5,264 nucleotides of DNA from DATAYF01 sp036272735 (lineage in GTDB: Bacteria; Chloroflexota; Ktedonobacteria; Ktedonobacterales; Ktedonobacteraceae), in contig DATAYF010000350.1 of NCBI GenBank assembly GCA_036272735.1, positions 1 through 5,264 on the forward strand. Direction: 5' to 3'. Each line of letters starts with the position of its first letter. Within the stretch, counting starts at the first letter, position 1. The translations under genes were made by a program, and so were the position numbers. Positions 1 through 4,736 of the stretch are shown here, piece after piece. The notes under the pieces are model-generated. The model did not search any database, was not told the origin of the DNA, and was given only the letters and a program-made list of their open reading frames with translations.

Positions 1-546
1 CCTCATACCTGGTGACAAATCTGCCTGCCTGGGCAGAGCGCCTTGAAACGGAATCCCTCTTCCCTGCAGCCAGTCTGGAAGAAGTGATGAGGCTCTATGG
101 GTTACGCATGTGGATTGAACAGAGCTACAAACACGTCAAACATGCCCTGGGTTGGTCGCACTATCAGGTGAGAAGCGACAAAGCGATCCGCCGGCATTGG
201 CAAGTGGTCTGCTGCGCGTTCTCTTTTTGCTGGTACCATCTCAGCCACCCAACCTCTTGCGCGACACAAGTGATCGCTGAGCAGCCTGAGTCATCAACCA
301 CTCCACCCACCAGTGCCTCTGCTGAGACAGCGGAAACGGGGGAAAAAAATCAGCAAGGCACAAGAGATGCGTCCACACGTGTCCTGGCCGGCGGCCCTGC
401 GAGCGGTCCGAGGATGGCTCGAGCCCTGGATCATGCTGCGGCGTTATTGGAGCGGCTGGTCCTCACGGCCCCCGCCTCCTGCCGTGCAACGCCTCCTTCA
501 ATGGCTTGAGCGGGGGCAGGCCCTCGCTCTCTACAGCTCTGCTTGA
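1..546 (+). pseudogene. C-terminal part of an IS701-family (IS4 superfamily) DDE transposase, frameshifted
   Basis: DDE transposase that would cut and rejoin the ends of its insertion sequence; only the C-terminal part lies in the window. The first frame (codons from base 3) reads SYLVTNLPAWAERL and then LYGLRMWIEQSYKHVK at about bases 93-140. This is an exact Y(2)R(3)E(6)K signature, whose Glu is the third catalytic acidic residue of IS4-type enzymes. The following GWSHYQVRSDKAIRRHWQ and CCAFSFCWYH are typical of IS701-like transposases. That frame then runs into low-complexity residues and stops at 509. The expected C-terminus (VSWPAALRAVRGWLEPW, then WSSRPPPP and LALYSSA, stop at 544-546) is in another frame. 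A one-base shift is therefore needed between about 300 and 385; the G5A7 run at 338-349 is the likeliest place. Family assignment is from remembered family style, without a database search. Confidence 0.8.
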
Positions 547-570
547 CCCTCGTCAACAAAGTACCGGTAA
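1..570 (+). mobile_element. Right-hand part of an IS701-like insertion sequence (right boundary uncertain)
   Basis: The transposase fragment implies that the window starts inside an insertion sequence transcribed rightwards. The element should end shortly after the transposase stop at 546. The stretch at 552-570 (GTCAACAAAGTACCGGTAA) is a plausible right terminal repeat, because read outward-in it gives TTACCGGTACTTTGTTGAC. The left end is outside the window, so neither the terminal repeat nor a target duplication can be confirmed. The end coordinate is a guess within some tens of bases. Confidence 0.35.
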
Positions 571-646
571 TTGCAAAGAAATCACCAGCTTATTTCCCAA
601 ATTTACAGGTAAGTGATAAGAGAAAATACCAGCTGGATCTCTGGCG

Positions 647-895
647 CTATCTGCGTCTCCTCCGAGGCACTTGTCTCTTAAAAAACGCGACCAGTACTCC
701 AATAGTGATAACGGCGATGATACAAGCAAAGATGAGATTGCCAGTTACGGCTACTAAGATGGCTATGCCAAAACCAAAGCCAGCGAATAAAAGAGCATAG
801 TAGAGAGTCCAGAGGGCGTGGTGGAGGCGGTAGATCTTTCTCAGCTTCCTGTCAGCTTCGCCTGTGCCCAGGCGACTTTGAAACAAAATCGGCAT
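647..895 (-). CDS. Small two-helix membrane protein of unknown function (82 aa)
   Basis: I do not recognise this family. The protein has a short charged N-terminus (DRKLRKIYRLHH, residues 15-26) and two hydrophobic segments (about 27-50 and 53-72). The first is Gly/aromatic rich (ALLFAGFGFGIAILVAV), and only a short TGN turn separates them. The tail is strongly basic and ends in five arginines. By the positive-inside rule both ends should be cytoplasmic, giving a helical hairpin in the membrane. A longer reading frame starts at 970, but the start at 895 is chosen for two reasons: AAGGAG (907-912) lies 11 nt upstream, and a good promoter at 935-963 would begin the transcript downstream of 970. 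It stands alone on the minus strand, divergent from the WYL regulator. The plus-strand frames across it are shadows. Confidence 0.6.
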   Translation of the reverse strand: MPILFQSRLGTGEADRKLRKIYRLHHALWTLYYALLFAGFGFGIAILVAVTGNLIFACIIAVITIGVLVAFFKRQVPRRRRR

Positions 896-934
896 GGTGA
901 GTTGCGCTCCTTCGCTTATGCATTCGTAGTAGCA

Positions 935-963
935 AATATACATGCTGCCCAGTACATAGTCAA
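935..963 (-). promoter_or_regulatory. Sigma-70-like promoter of the small two-helix membrane gene
   Basis: Read on the minus strand, TTGACT (958-963) and TATATT (935-940) are separated by exactly 17 bp. Each hexamer matches its consensus in five of six positions. Transcription should start near 928, giving a leader of about 32 nt that includes the AAGGAG ribosome site. This arrangement rules out the longer upstream start at 970. Confidence 0.65.
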
Positions 964-983
964 GAAGCAAGCGAGTATCGTAT

Positions 984-994
984 CACCAATGGTG
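984..994. promoter_or_regulatory. Possible operator: 11-bp dyad CACCA-A-TGGTG
   Basis: A perfect 5+1+5 dyad (CACCAATGGTG). Its centre is 26 bp upstream of the -35 box of the minus-strand promoter, roughly -60 from the inferred transcription start, a usual position for an activator site. Short dyads occur by chance, so this is a suggestion from position only. Confidence 0.25.
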
Positions 995-1052
995 TGTAAA
1001 ATCCTAAATAATGTAGCTTTTTGCTTCTTATAACAAGGCAACGTTAATTTTA

Positions 1053-1095
1053 AGCTCGAAGCTCGGCATAGCCGAGCTTCGGGCTATTTTTGTTT
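1053..1095 (+). terminator. Intrinsic terminator pointing rightwards
   Basis: A 15-bp stem (1053-1067 paired with 1071-1085, one G-T wobble, loop ATA, core CGAAGCTCGGC/GCCGAGCTTCG) is followed at once by ATTTTTGTTTGTTTG. The minus strand has no comparable T run after the stem, so it works in the plus direction. No plus-strand gene ends nearby; the closest is the transposase at 546. It may insulate the WYL gene from insertion-sequence read-through, or end an unseen short transcript. Confidence 0.7.
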
Positions 1096-1135
1096 GTTTG
1101 CTTGGTCGGGCTCGTGAGGCTAGTTCACTTATAAC

Positions 1136-1164
1136 TTGCTTATATGTGGAAATGCGGATATAAT
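1136..1164 (+). promoter_or_regulatory. Sigma-70-like promoter of the WYL regulator gene
   Basis: TTGCTT (1136-1141) and a consensus TATAAT (1159-1164) are separated by 17 bp. Transcription would start near 1171, giving a leader of about 35 nt ahead of the GTG start. A 6-bp inverted repeat, TTATAT (1140-1145) and ATATAA (1158-1163), spans the spacer and overlaps the -10 box. CTTATA is repeated 11 bp apart (1128-1133, 1139-1144). Either could be a binding site for autoregulation. Confidence 0.7.
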
Positions 1165-1205
1165 CAGTCCTGTTTGGACGTGATGTATTTGAAAGGGGCA
1201 ACATT

Positions 1206-2165
1206 GTGTATTTCCCGACGACGCGCGTATTGACGGTGCTCGAATTGCTACAATCGCAGCAACGCTTGAGTGGTCCCGAACTGGCGGCACGTTTGGAGGT
1301 CGATACGCGCACCGTGCGTCGCTATATTACGATGTTGCAAGACCTCGGCATCCCCGTTGAGGCCGGGCGCGGACGCTATGGGTACTATCGCCTGCGCCCA
1401 GGGTTCAAGTTGCCGCCCCTGATGTTTAACGACGACGAGGCTTTTGCGCTTACGATTGGCCTGATTGCCGCTCGTAAGATCGGCCTGGCCGTGGCTGCTC
1501 CCGCCGTCGAGGGGGCGCTGGCGAAGATCGAACGTGTCCTGCCGCTGGCATTGCAAGAGCAGGTGCGCGCGGTGCAGCAGGTGTTGGCGCTGCACTTTGA
1601 GGCCGCCAAGGTGGCTCCCGCCAGCGAGGTCGTGGTCACGTTGTGCATGGCGCGGCTGCAAAAGCAACAGGTCTGGATGGGGTATCAAAACTGGCAGGGG
1701 AGCGCGACCGAGCGGGCACTCGACCCCTATGGGCTGGTCTGCCGGGATGGCTACTGGTACGTCGTGGGCTATTGCCACCTGCGTCGCGATTTGCGTACCT
1801 TTCGTCTCGACCGTATTGCGCATGTCAGGCTGCTGGATGCTTTCTTCGAACCTCCTGAAAATTTTGATTGTGCCGCTTTTGCCGCTCGTTCGGTTGCCAG
1901 CACGCCGATAGGAAGTTTTGTGGACGTGGTGCTTGAGACGACGCTGGAGCATGTTCAGGATTGCATTCACCCTACGGTAGCCGTGCTCGAAGCTGTGCCC
2001 GGTGGCGTCAGTTTTCGTGGTTATGCCGCAGACCTGGATTGGATCGCCTATAAACTGCTGGGGCTGAATTGTCCCTTCACCATTCACGAGCCACCCGAAC
2101 TACGTGCCGCGCTGCAACGTTTGTCTGAGCGTGCCGCCCGGCTTGCCGAGGAGCCGGGTATGTAG
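1206..2165 (+). CDS. YafY-type HTH and WYL-domain transcriptional regulator (319 aa)
   Basis: Cytoplasmic DNA-binding regulator. Residues 5-58 form an N-terminal winged helix-turn-helix of the HTH_11/DeoR-like kind (RVLTVLELLQSQQRLSGPEL, recognition helix about VDTRTVRRYITMLQ). GRGRYGYYRLRPGFKLPPLM, at 55-73, is the wing and linker typical of YafY proteins. The WYL domain lies at about 142-211, with DPYGLVCRDGYWYVVGY (173-189) carrying the W-Y-hydrophobic motif. The following RTFRLDRI (197-204) contains the arginines that, in this family, help bind the effector or nucleic acid. A C-terminal WCX-like extension runs to the end. The length is usual for the family, so it looks intact. The start is GTG at 1206, seven bases after AAAGGGG (1192-1198). 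WYL regulators sense small molecules or nucleic acids; the ligand and target here cannot be told. It converges on the permease, so control of that gene is not implied. Confidence 0.9.
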   Translation: MYFPTTRVLTVLELLQSQQRLSGPELAARLEVDTRTVRRYITMLQDLGIPVEAGRGRYGYYRLRPGFKLPPLMFNDDEAFALTIGLIAARKIGLAVAAPAVEGALAKIERVLPLALQEQVRAVQQVLALHFEAAKVAPASEVVVTLCMARLQKQQVWMGYQNWQGSATERALDPYGLVCRDGYWYVVGYCHLRRDLRTFRLDRIAHVRLLDAFFEPPENFDCAAFAARSVASTPIGSFVDVVLETTLEHVQDCIHPTVAVLEAVPGGVSFRGYAADLDWIAYKLLGLNCPFTIHEPPELRAALQRLSERAARLAEEPGM

Positions 2166-2168
2166 TGT

Positions 2169-2232
2169 ATTTAATCCATAAAGGAACGTTGATGGTTTCG
2201 CGAAACCATCAACGTTCCTTTATGGATTAAAT
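2169..2232. repeat. Perfect 64-bp palindrome between convergent genes
   Basis: The two 32-base arms (2169-2200 and 2201-2232) are exact reverse complements with no spacer, centred on TCGCGA. The next base pair out (2168/2233) breaks the symmetry. It begins three bases after the WYL stop codon, and its right arm contains the last three codons (F-N-P) and the stop of the permease gene. The left arm is therefore an inverted copy of that coding end. In RNA it would fold into a stem of about 30 bp with a CGCG loop; in DNA it could extrude a cruciform. Confidence 0.95.
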
Positions 2233-2238
2233 CTTTTT
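2169..2238. terminator. Shared, probably bidirectional, intrinsic terminator
   Basis: For plus-strand transcripts of the WYL gene the hairpin is followed by CTTTTTCTTG, which contains T5 at 2234-2238. For minus-strand transcripts of the permease there is no T run outside the palindrome. The inner stem (GGAACG to CGTTCC) is flanked by AAA and TTTATGG in both directions, so a shorter terminator hairpin is available to both genes. Confidence 0.75.
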
Positions 2239-3191
2239 CTTGATCGTGGCAGAGTGATGGGGAGGCCACCTATAATCATTGCTAGCAGGATGCAGGTGCA
2301 GCCGATCCAGGCCAGGGTACCCAGCCGTTCGCCTGCGAAAAAGCCGAAGATCGCGGCCCATACCGGCTCCAGGGCGTAGATCAGCGTGGCGCGGGTGCTG
2401 CTCACAAATTGTTGCACCCTGTTCACTACCAGCAGAGCGAAGGCGGTGGCGGCGATGCCGAGGAAGAGCGCGGACCCCCACACGGGCAGCGGCGGCATGA
2501 CCAGAGGTTCGCGGGTGATGGGCATGCACAACGCGCTGAGCAGGGCGGTGAATGCAATCTGAATGATGGCGAGGTTGATGGCGTCAAGTTTGGGCGCAAA
2601 CTTACTCACTGAGACGACGTGTAGCGCGTTGGCAACCGAACAACCGAGCACTAAGAGTTCTCCAATGCCCAGGTTTACGCTCAGGTGGCCATTGAGCGAG
2701 AGCAGCGCTAGCCCGACTAACGAGAAGACAATACCAATCGTTGCGCCCAGCGTTGGTTTTTGTCGCAAGATGAGTATGGAGAGCAAGGGTACGAAGGGCA
2801 CGTAGAGTCCGGTGAGGAAACCTGCCATGCTGGTGGTGGTGTATTGTAGCCCAACTGTTTGCAGCGCGTAGGCCGCGAAGAGAAACAGGCCGATGGTTAA
2901 ACCCGCGCTGACATCCGCTCGTGTGATGCGGCGCAGGCGTTTGTGGAAGACCAGCGCCAGCACCAGCGCGCCAATGCCGAAGCGAATCGCCAGGAAAGTG
3001 AACGGCTTCGTCACGCGAATCGAATCCTGCACCACCAGAAATGTGCTGCCCCAGATCAGCGAAACGAAGACCAGCAGCGCATCCACGCTGATACGACGCC
3101 AGAATGATAGTGGGCGCTGCTCCTGCTCATATATGACGATTTCTGGTTGTGGCGCGGCCTCCACGGCGGGAACGCGGTTCTCCTCGTGCAT
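2220..3191 (-). CDS. EamA-family drug/metabolite transporter (DMT) permease (323 aa)
   Basis: Ten-helix inner-membrane transporter of the DMT superfamily, made of two EamA repeats (about 38-168 and 177-313). The first repeat opens with LLVFVSLIWGSTFLVVQDSI, the classic first helix with W-G-S/T. The helix with FLTGLYVPFVPLLSILILRQ is typical of helix 4. The second repeat carries the hallmark YALEPVWAAIFGFFAGERLG (272-291). The N-terminal 30 residues are hydrophilic and the C-terminus is basic, both cytoplasmic as expected. The ATG at 3191 has AAGGAG four bases upstream. Members export or import amino acids, nucleosides, drugs or other small molecules; the substrate cannot be read from sequence. 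A 50-aa membrane gene ends 38 bp upstream on the same strand. The last three codons and the stop lie inside a 64-bp palindrome. Confidence 0.9.
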   Translation of the reverse strand: MHEENRVPAVEAAPQPEIVIYEQEQRPLSFWRRISVDALLVFVSLIWGSTFLVVQDSIRVTKPFTFLAIRFGIGALVLALVFHKRLRRITRADVSAGLTIGLFLFAAYALQTVGLQYTTTSMAGFLTGLYVPFVPLLSILILRQKPTLGATIGIVFSLVGLALLSLNGHLSVNLGIGELLVLGCSVANALHVVSVSKFAPKLDAINLAIIQIAFTALLSALCMPITREPLVMPPLPVWGSALFLGIAATAFALLVVNRVQQFVSSTRATLIYALEPVWAAIFGFFAGERLGTLAWIGCTCILLAMIIGGLPITLPRSRKRFNP

Positions 3192-3229
3192 GTTTCTCCT
3201 TGCGGTCTCGTTGCTATCAACAGTAGTTT

Positions 3230-3382
3230 TTAGAGATGATGGGACGATGCGCCATCCAGGCTATGAGCGTTGCCGCATCGCTCCCATATTGCGCCACTGC
3301 TCTTGTCGCGGCTGTCCTTGCCCCAGCGTAACGCCACTATATCCAATACTATGAAAAGTGCGAGAATGATAAGCCATTCCAT
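3230..3382 (-). CDS. Short single-helix membrane protein (50 aa) upstream of the DMT permease
   Basis: The protein starts MEWLIILALFIVLDIVALRW and continues GKDSRDKSSGAIWERCGNAH. Residues 3-18 form one hydrophobic helix, followed by a charged cytoplasmic tail with W-G-x-D-S-R-D and W-E-R elements. From memory, short proteins of this kind recur unnamed in Chloroflexota genomes; I know no function for them. The ATG at 3382 follows AGAGG with six bases between. The stop at 3230-3232 is 38 bp before the permease start, so the two genes are probably co-transcribed. Residues after W33-E-R look less constrained (C-G-N-A-H to H-H-L), so the tail may have drifted. Plus-strand frames here lack any such features. 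The upstream -10-like TATAGT (3411-3416, minus) has no convincing -35. Confidence 0.6.
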   Translation of the reverse strand: MEWLIILALFIVLDIVALRWGKDSRDKSSGAIWERCGNAHSLDGASSHHL

Positions 3383-3398
3383 GATGAACCTCTTTTTG

Positions 3399-3456
3399 GG
3401 TAACCTGCTGACTATATACGTTTACTTACTACCATAGATGCGTAACAGTGGTTACG
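3399..3456. promoter_or_regulatory. Candidate operator: GGTAACC and the dyad CGTAAC-N4-GTTACG
   Basis: A 16-bp dyad CGTAAC-AGTG-GTTACG lies at 3441-3456, and a related GGTAACC lies at 3399-3405, just upstream of the leftward small-gene/permease unit. The dyad arms carry TAACCACTG on the minus strand, and the same nine bases recur on the plus strand at 3562-3570. Together these look like binding sites of a dimeric regulator in the divergent control region. The adjacent CGNR protein is the obvious but unproven candidate. Confidence 0.35.
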
Positions 3457-3469
3457 GAGAGCGGACATG

Positions 3470-3538
3470 GCTGGGCTTACCAAAACGCGCGAAGCTCTGC
3501 CTCCATTGTACCAGGGAAATGCCCAGCTTGTAAGCCCA
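3470..3538. repeat. Inverted repeats with overlapping, mutually exclusive arms
   Basis: TGGGCTTAC (3472-3480) is the exact inverse of GTAAGCCCA (3530-3538). The overlapping GCTGGGC (3470-3476) is the exact inverse of GCCCAGC (3521-3527). The left arm can thus pair with either of two right arms. The same region also contains ATTGTACCAG twice (3505-3514 and 3591-3600). Nothing coding is seen here; a regulatory role is possible but not shown. Confidence 0.4.
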
Positions 3539-3626
3539 TACCCGCCGCAAACATTTTAAACTAACCACTGAAAACATATTTACTGGTTAAATTGTACCAG
3601 CTTAAAGCTAACTAGTCAAGGAAGTT

Positions 3627-3655
3627 TTGAGGGTTATTTATGGTTATGATAGAAT
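3627..3655 (+). promoter_or_regulatory. Possible promoter of the CGNR regulator gene
   Basis: TTGAGG (3627-3632) and TAGAAT (3650-3655) are 17 bp apart. Transcription would start near 3662, right at the GGAGG ribosome site of the ATG at 3672, so the leader would be very short. This placement argues against the upstream TTG start at 3627. TGGTTA (3584-3589) and TAACCA (3562-3567), a 6-bp dyad with a 16-bp gap, lie just upstream and could be an operator. Confidence 0.45.
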
Positions 3656-3671
3656 AAGGATGGAGGGAGCG

Positions 3672-4310
3672 ATGGTTAAAGAAAGTACGATGAGTGGTCA
3701 GCCAGGCACGTTTGATGTGTCCGCTGGCTGTTTATGTCTCGATTTTGTGAATACCCTGGAGAATCGTTTGTATCCCGTGTCGCGGGAGCTTTTGCAGTCG
3801 TATCAGCATCTCATGGCGTGGGGGCAGCAAACAAACAGTATTAATACCGAACAGACAGAGCAATTGCTCGTGCAGGCAGAGCAATATCCTCAAGCGGCTG
3901 ATGCTGTGCTGCAACGAGCGATTAGCATGCGTGAAGCAATGTACCGTGTCTTTACAGCGCTGGCTCAATCCGCCTCTCCGGCTGCCTCCGATATCGCGCT
4001 ATTGAATAACGAACTCGCGCAAACGCTCTCGCAATCTCGCCTGGTGCAAGATACTACCCACTTTGCCTGGGACTGGACCTTTTCCCCTCATGCGCTGGAC
4101 TATGTGCTCTGGCCGACCGTGCGCTCCGCCGCTGATCTTCTCACCTCGCCAGATCTTCATATGCTGCGTGTCTGCGCTGCCGAGGATTGTAGCTGGTTGT
4201 TTCTAGATAGCAGCAAAAACCAGACCCGTCGCTGGTGCAACATGAAAAGCTGTGGTAATCGTGCCAAGGCTCGCAGGCATCTCGCGCGCAAAAGCGCACC
4301 ATCCCTGTAG
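3672..4310 (+). CDS. ABATE/CGNR zinc-finger transcriptional regulator (212 aa)
   Basis: Putative stress-type transcriptional regulator of the ABATE plus CGNR family. Residues 17-30 (SAGCLCLDFVNTLE) match the conserved G-x-L-x-L-D-F-x-N-T opening of the ABATE domain. The domain continues through QRAISMREAMYRVFTALAQ and FAWDWTFSPHALDYVLWPTV to about residue 155. The C-terminal CGNR zinc finger follows: RVCAAEDCSWLFLDSSKN, then RRWCNMKSCGNRAKARRH. The likely zinc ligands are Cys168, Cys173, Cys189 and Cys194, with C-G-N-R at 194-197 and a basic tail that should contact DNA. The ATG at 3672 is chosen because GGAGG (3662-3666) sits five bases upstream; the in-frame ATGs at 3660 and 3690 lack good ribosome sites. 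It is transcribed away from the permease unit, across a repeat-rich region it may bind. It appears intact. Confidence 0.88.
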   Translation: MVKESTMSGQPGTFDVSAGCLCLDFVNTLENRLYPVSRELLQSYQHLMAWGQQTNSINTEQTEQLLVQAEQYPQAADAVLQRAISMREAMYRVFTALAQSASPAASDIALLNNELAQTLSQSRLVQDTTHFAWDWTFSPHALDYVLWPTVRSAADLLTSPDLHMLRVCAAEDCSWLFLDSSKNQTRRWCNMKSCGNRAKARRHLARKSAPSL

Positions 4311-4540
4311 TCCTCGATTGACCGCGGGCACGCCAATTTATTGTGCGCAACGCGCCCTGCTGGCCAACTAACCCAACACCTGAAAACAATGCCTATTCTT
4401 CAAACGAGACTGACCAGCCACCACCGCAAACGAAACAATGCATTGTCTGGATGAGCAAAATTGTGTAAGGTAATGCAATAAAGGCTTTTGATCCAGTCCC
4501 CCAGCAGAACATCGAAAAAAAGAAAGGGAGAAGCCAGATC
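4311..4540. other. Non-coding stretch after the CGNR gene
   Basis: No convincing gene or terminator is seen. A 12-bp perfect palindrome, ACAATGCATTGT, lies at 4435-4446. The end of the stretch carries AAAGGGAG (4523-4530), the probable ribosome site of the decayed phosphotransferase gene that starts at 4541. No promoter with two good hexamers was found for it. Confidence 0.5.
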
Positions 4541-4685
4541 ATGTCTGAACAACCCCCTAGACGTACAGCGCATTACCGCCGTCATACAACCGCTTTTCTC
4601 CTCTCGCCTCTTATCCATCGAACCAGCTTCTGGAGGCACCTACACCTCCGTCTATCGAATTGTCTCCTCAGATCAGGTATTTTAC
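4541..4685 (+). pseudogene. Truncated, frameshifted aminoglycoside-phosphotransferase-like gene (N-terminal ~48 codons)
   Basis: ATG at 4541 follows AAAGGGAG with a 10-base gap and reads M-S-E-Q-P. The continuation that looks like protein is in a different frame: LDVQRITAVIQPLFSSRLLS, then IEPASGGTYTSVYRIVSSDQ and V-F-Y. This resembles the N-terminal lobe of APH/choline-kinase-like phosphotransferases, where a glycine-rich strand (S-G-G-T-Y-T-S-V-Y-R-I) is followed by a strand that leads to the ATP-binding lysine or arginine. Removing one C from the C5 run at 4553-4557 joins the two frames exactly. The homology ends after the Tyr codon TAC (4683-4685), where insertion-sequence-like DNA begins. 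The open frame then runs into a stop at 4728-4730. The kinase core is missing, so the product cannot be active. Family assignment is by pattern only. Confidence 0.5.
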
Positions 4686-4736
4686 AGAACGCCGAGCGCG
4701 AAAGCCCCCGTCTTTGCAAGCGGGGGATGAAGCGCT
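4682..4736 (+). mobile_element. IS608-like (IS200/IS605 family) left end with target TTAC
   Basis: TTAC (4682-4685) is followed by exactly 19 bases ending in AAAG (4701-4704). Then comes an imperfect hairpin, CCCCCG-T-CTT / AAG-CGGGGG (4705-4726), with a three-base loop and one unpaired T (4711). This matches what I recall of IS608 left ends: insertion 3' of TTAC, an AAAG guide at the hairpin foot, and a hairpin some 19 bases in from the cleavage site. An outer stem, AGCGC (4695-4699) with GCGCT (4732-4736), closes the structure. No tnpA or tnpB follows, so this is a relic or a non-autonomous derivative. Alternatively, the frame reading NAERESPRLCKRG through this hairpin recalls a tnpB 3' end with its guide-RNA scaffold, which would make it a right end. 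Confidence 0.45.

Noticed and set aside
896..970. Longer start at 970 for the small two-helix membrane protein
   Set aside because: The promoter at 935-963 would start transcription near 928, downstream of 970, and the added residues (YICYYECISEG) do not resemble a protein start.
543..1033. Plus-strand frames 543-800 and 818-1033
   Set aside because: They lie antisense to the small membrane gene and its promoter region, lack ribosome sites and show only basic, low-complexity composition.
1248..2087. 279-aa minus-strand frame opposite the WYL gene
   Set aside because: Shadow frame of a clearly conserved regulator; His/Gln/Arg-rich composition without domains. Other frames within 1385-1911 are rejected for the same reason.
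2279..2805. Plus-strand frames opposite the permease
   Set aside because: Antisense shadows of membrane helices, arginine and serine rich, without ribosome sites.
2893..3354. 153-aa plus-strand frame over the permease start and the 50-aa gene
   Set aside because: It is antisense to two better-supported minus-strand genes and has no recognisable domain.
3627..3671. Upstream TTG start for the CGNR protein
   Set aside because: It coincides with the likely -35 box, has no ribosome site, and adds residues absent from the family's usual N-terminus.
4435..4446. 12-bp palindrome ACAATGCATTGT
   Set aside because: Symmetric but isolated, with no promoter nearby that it could control; chance occurrence is plausible.
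4141..4639. Minus-strand frames 4141-4389 and 4400-4639
   Set aside because: One overlaps the conserved CGNR finger antisense; the other is antisense to the phosphotransferase remnant. Neither has domain-like sequence.
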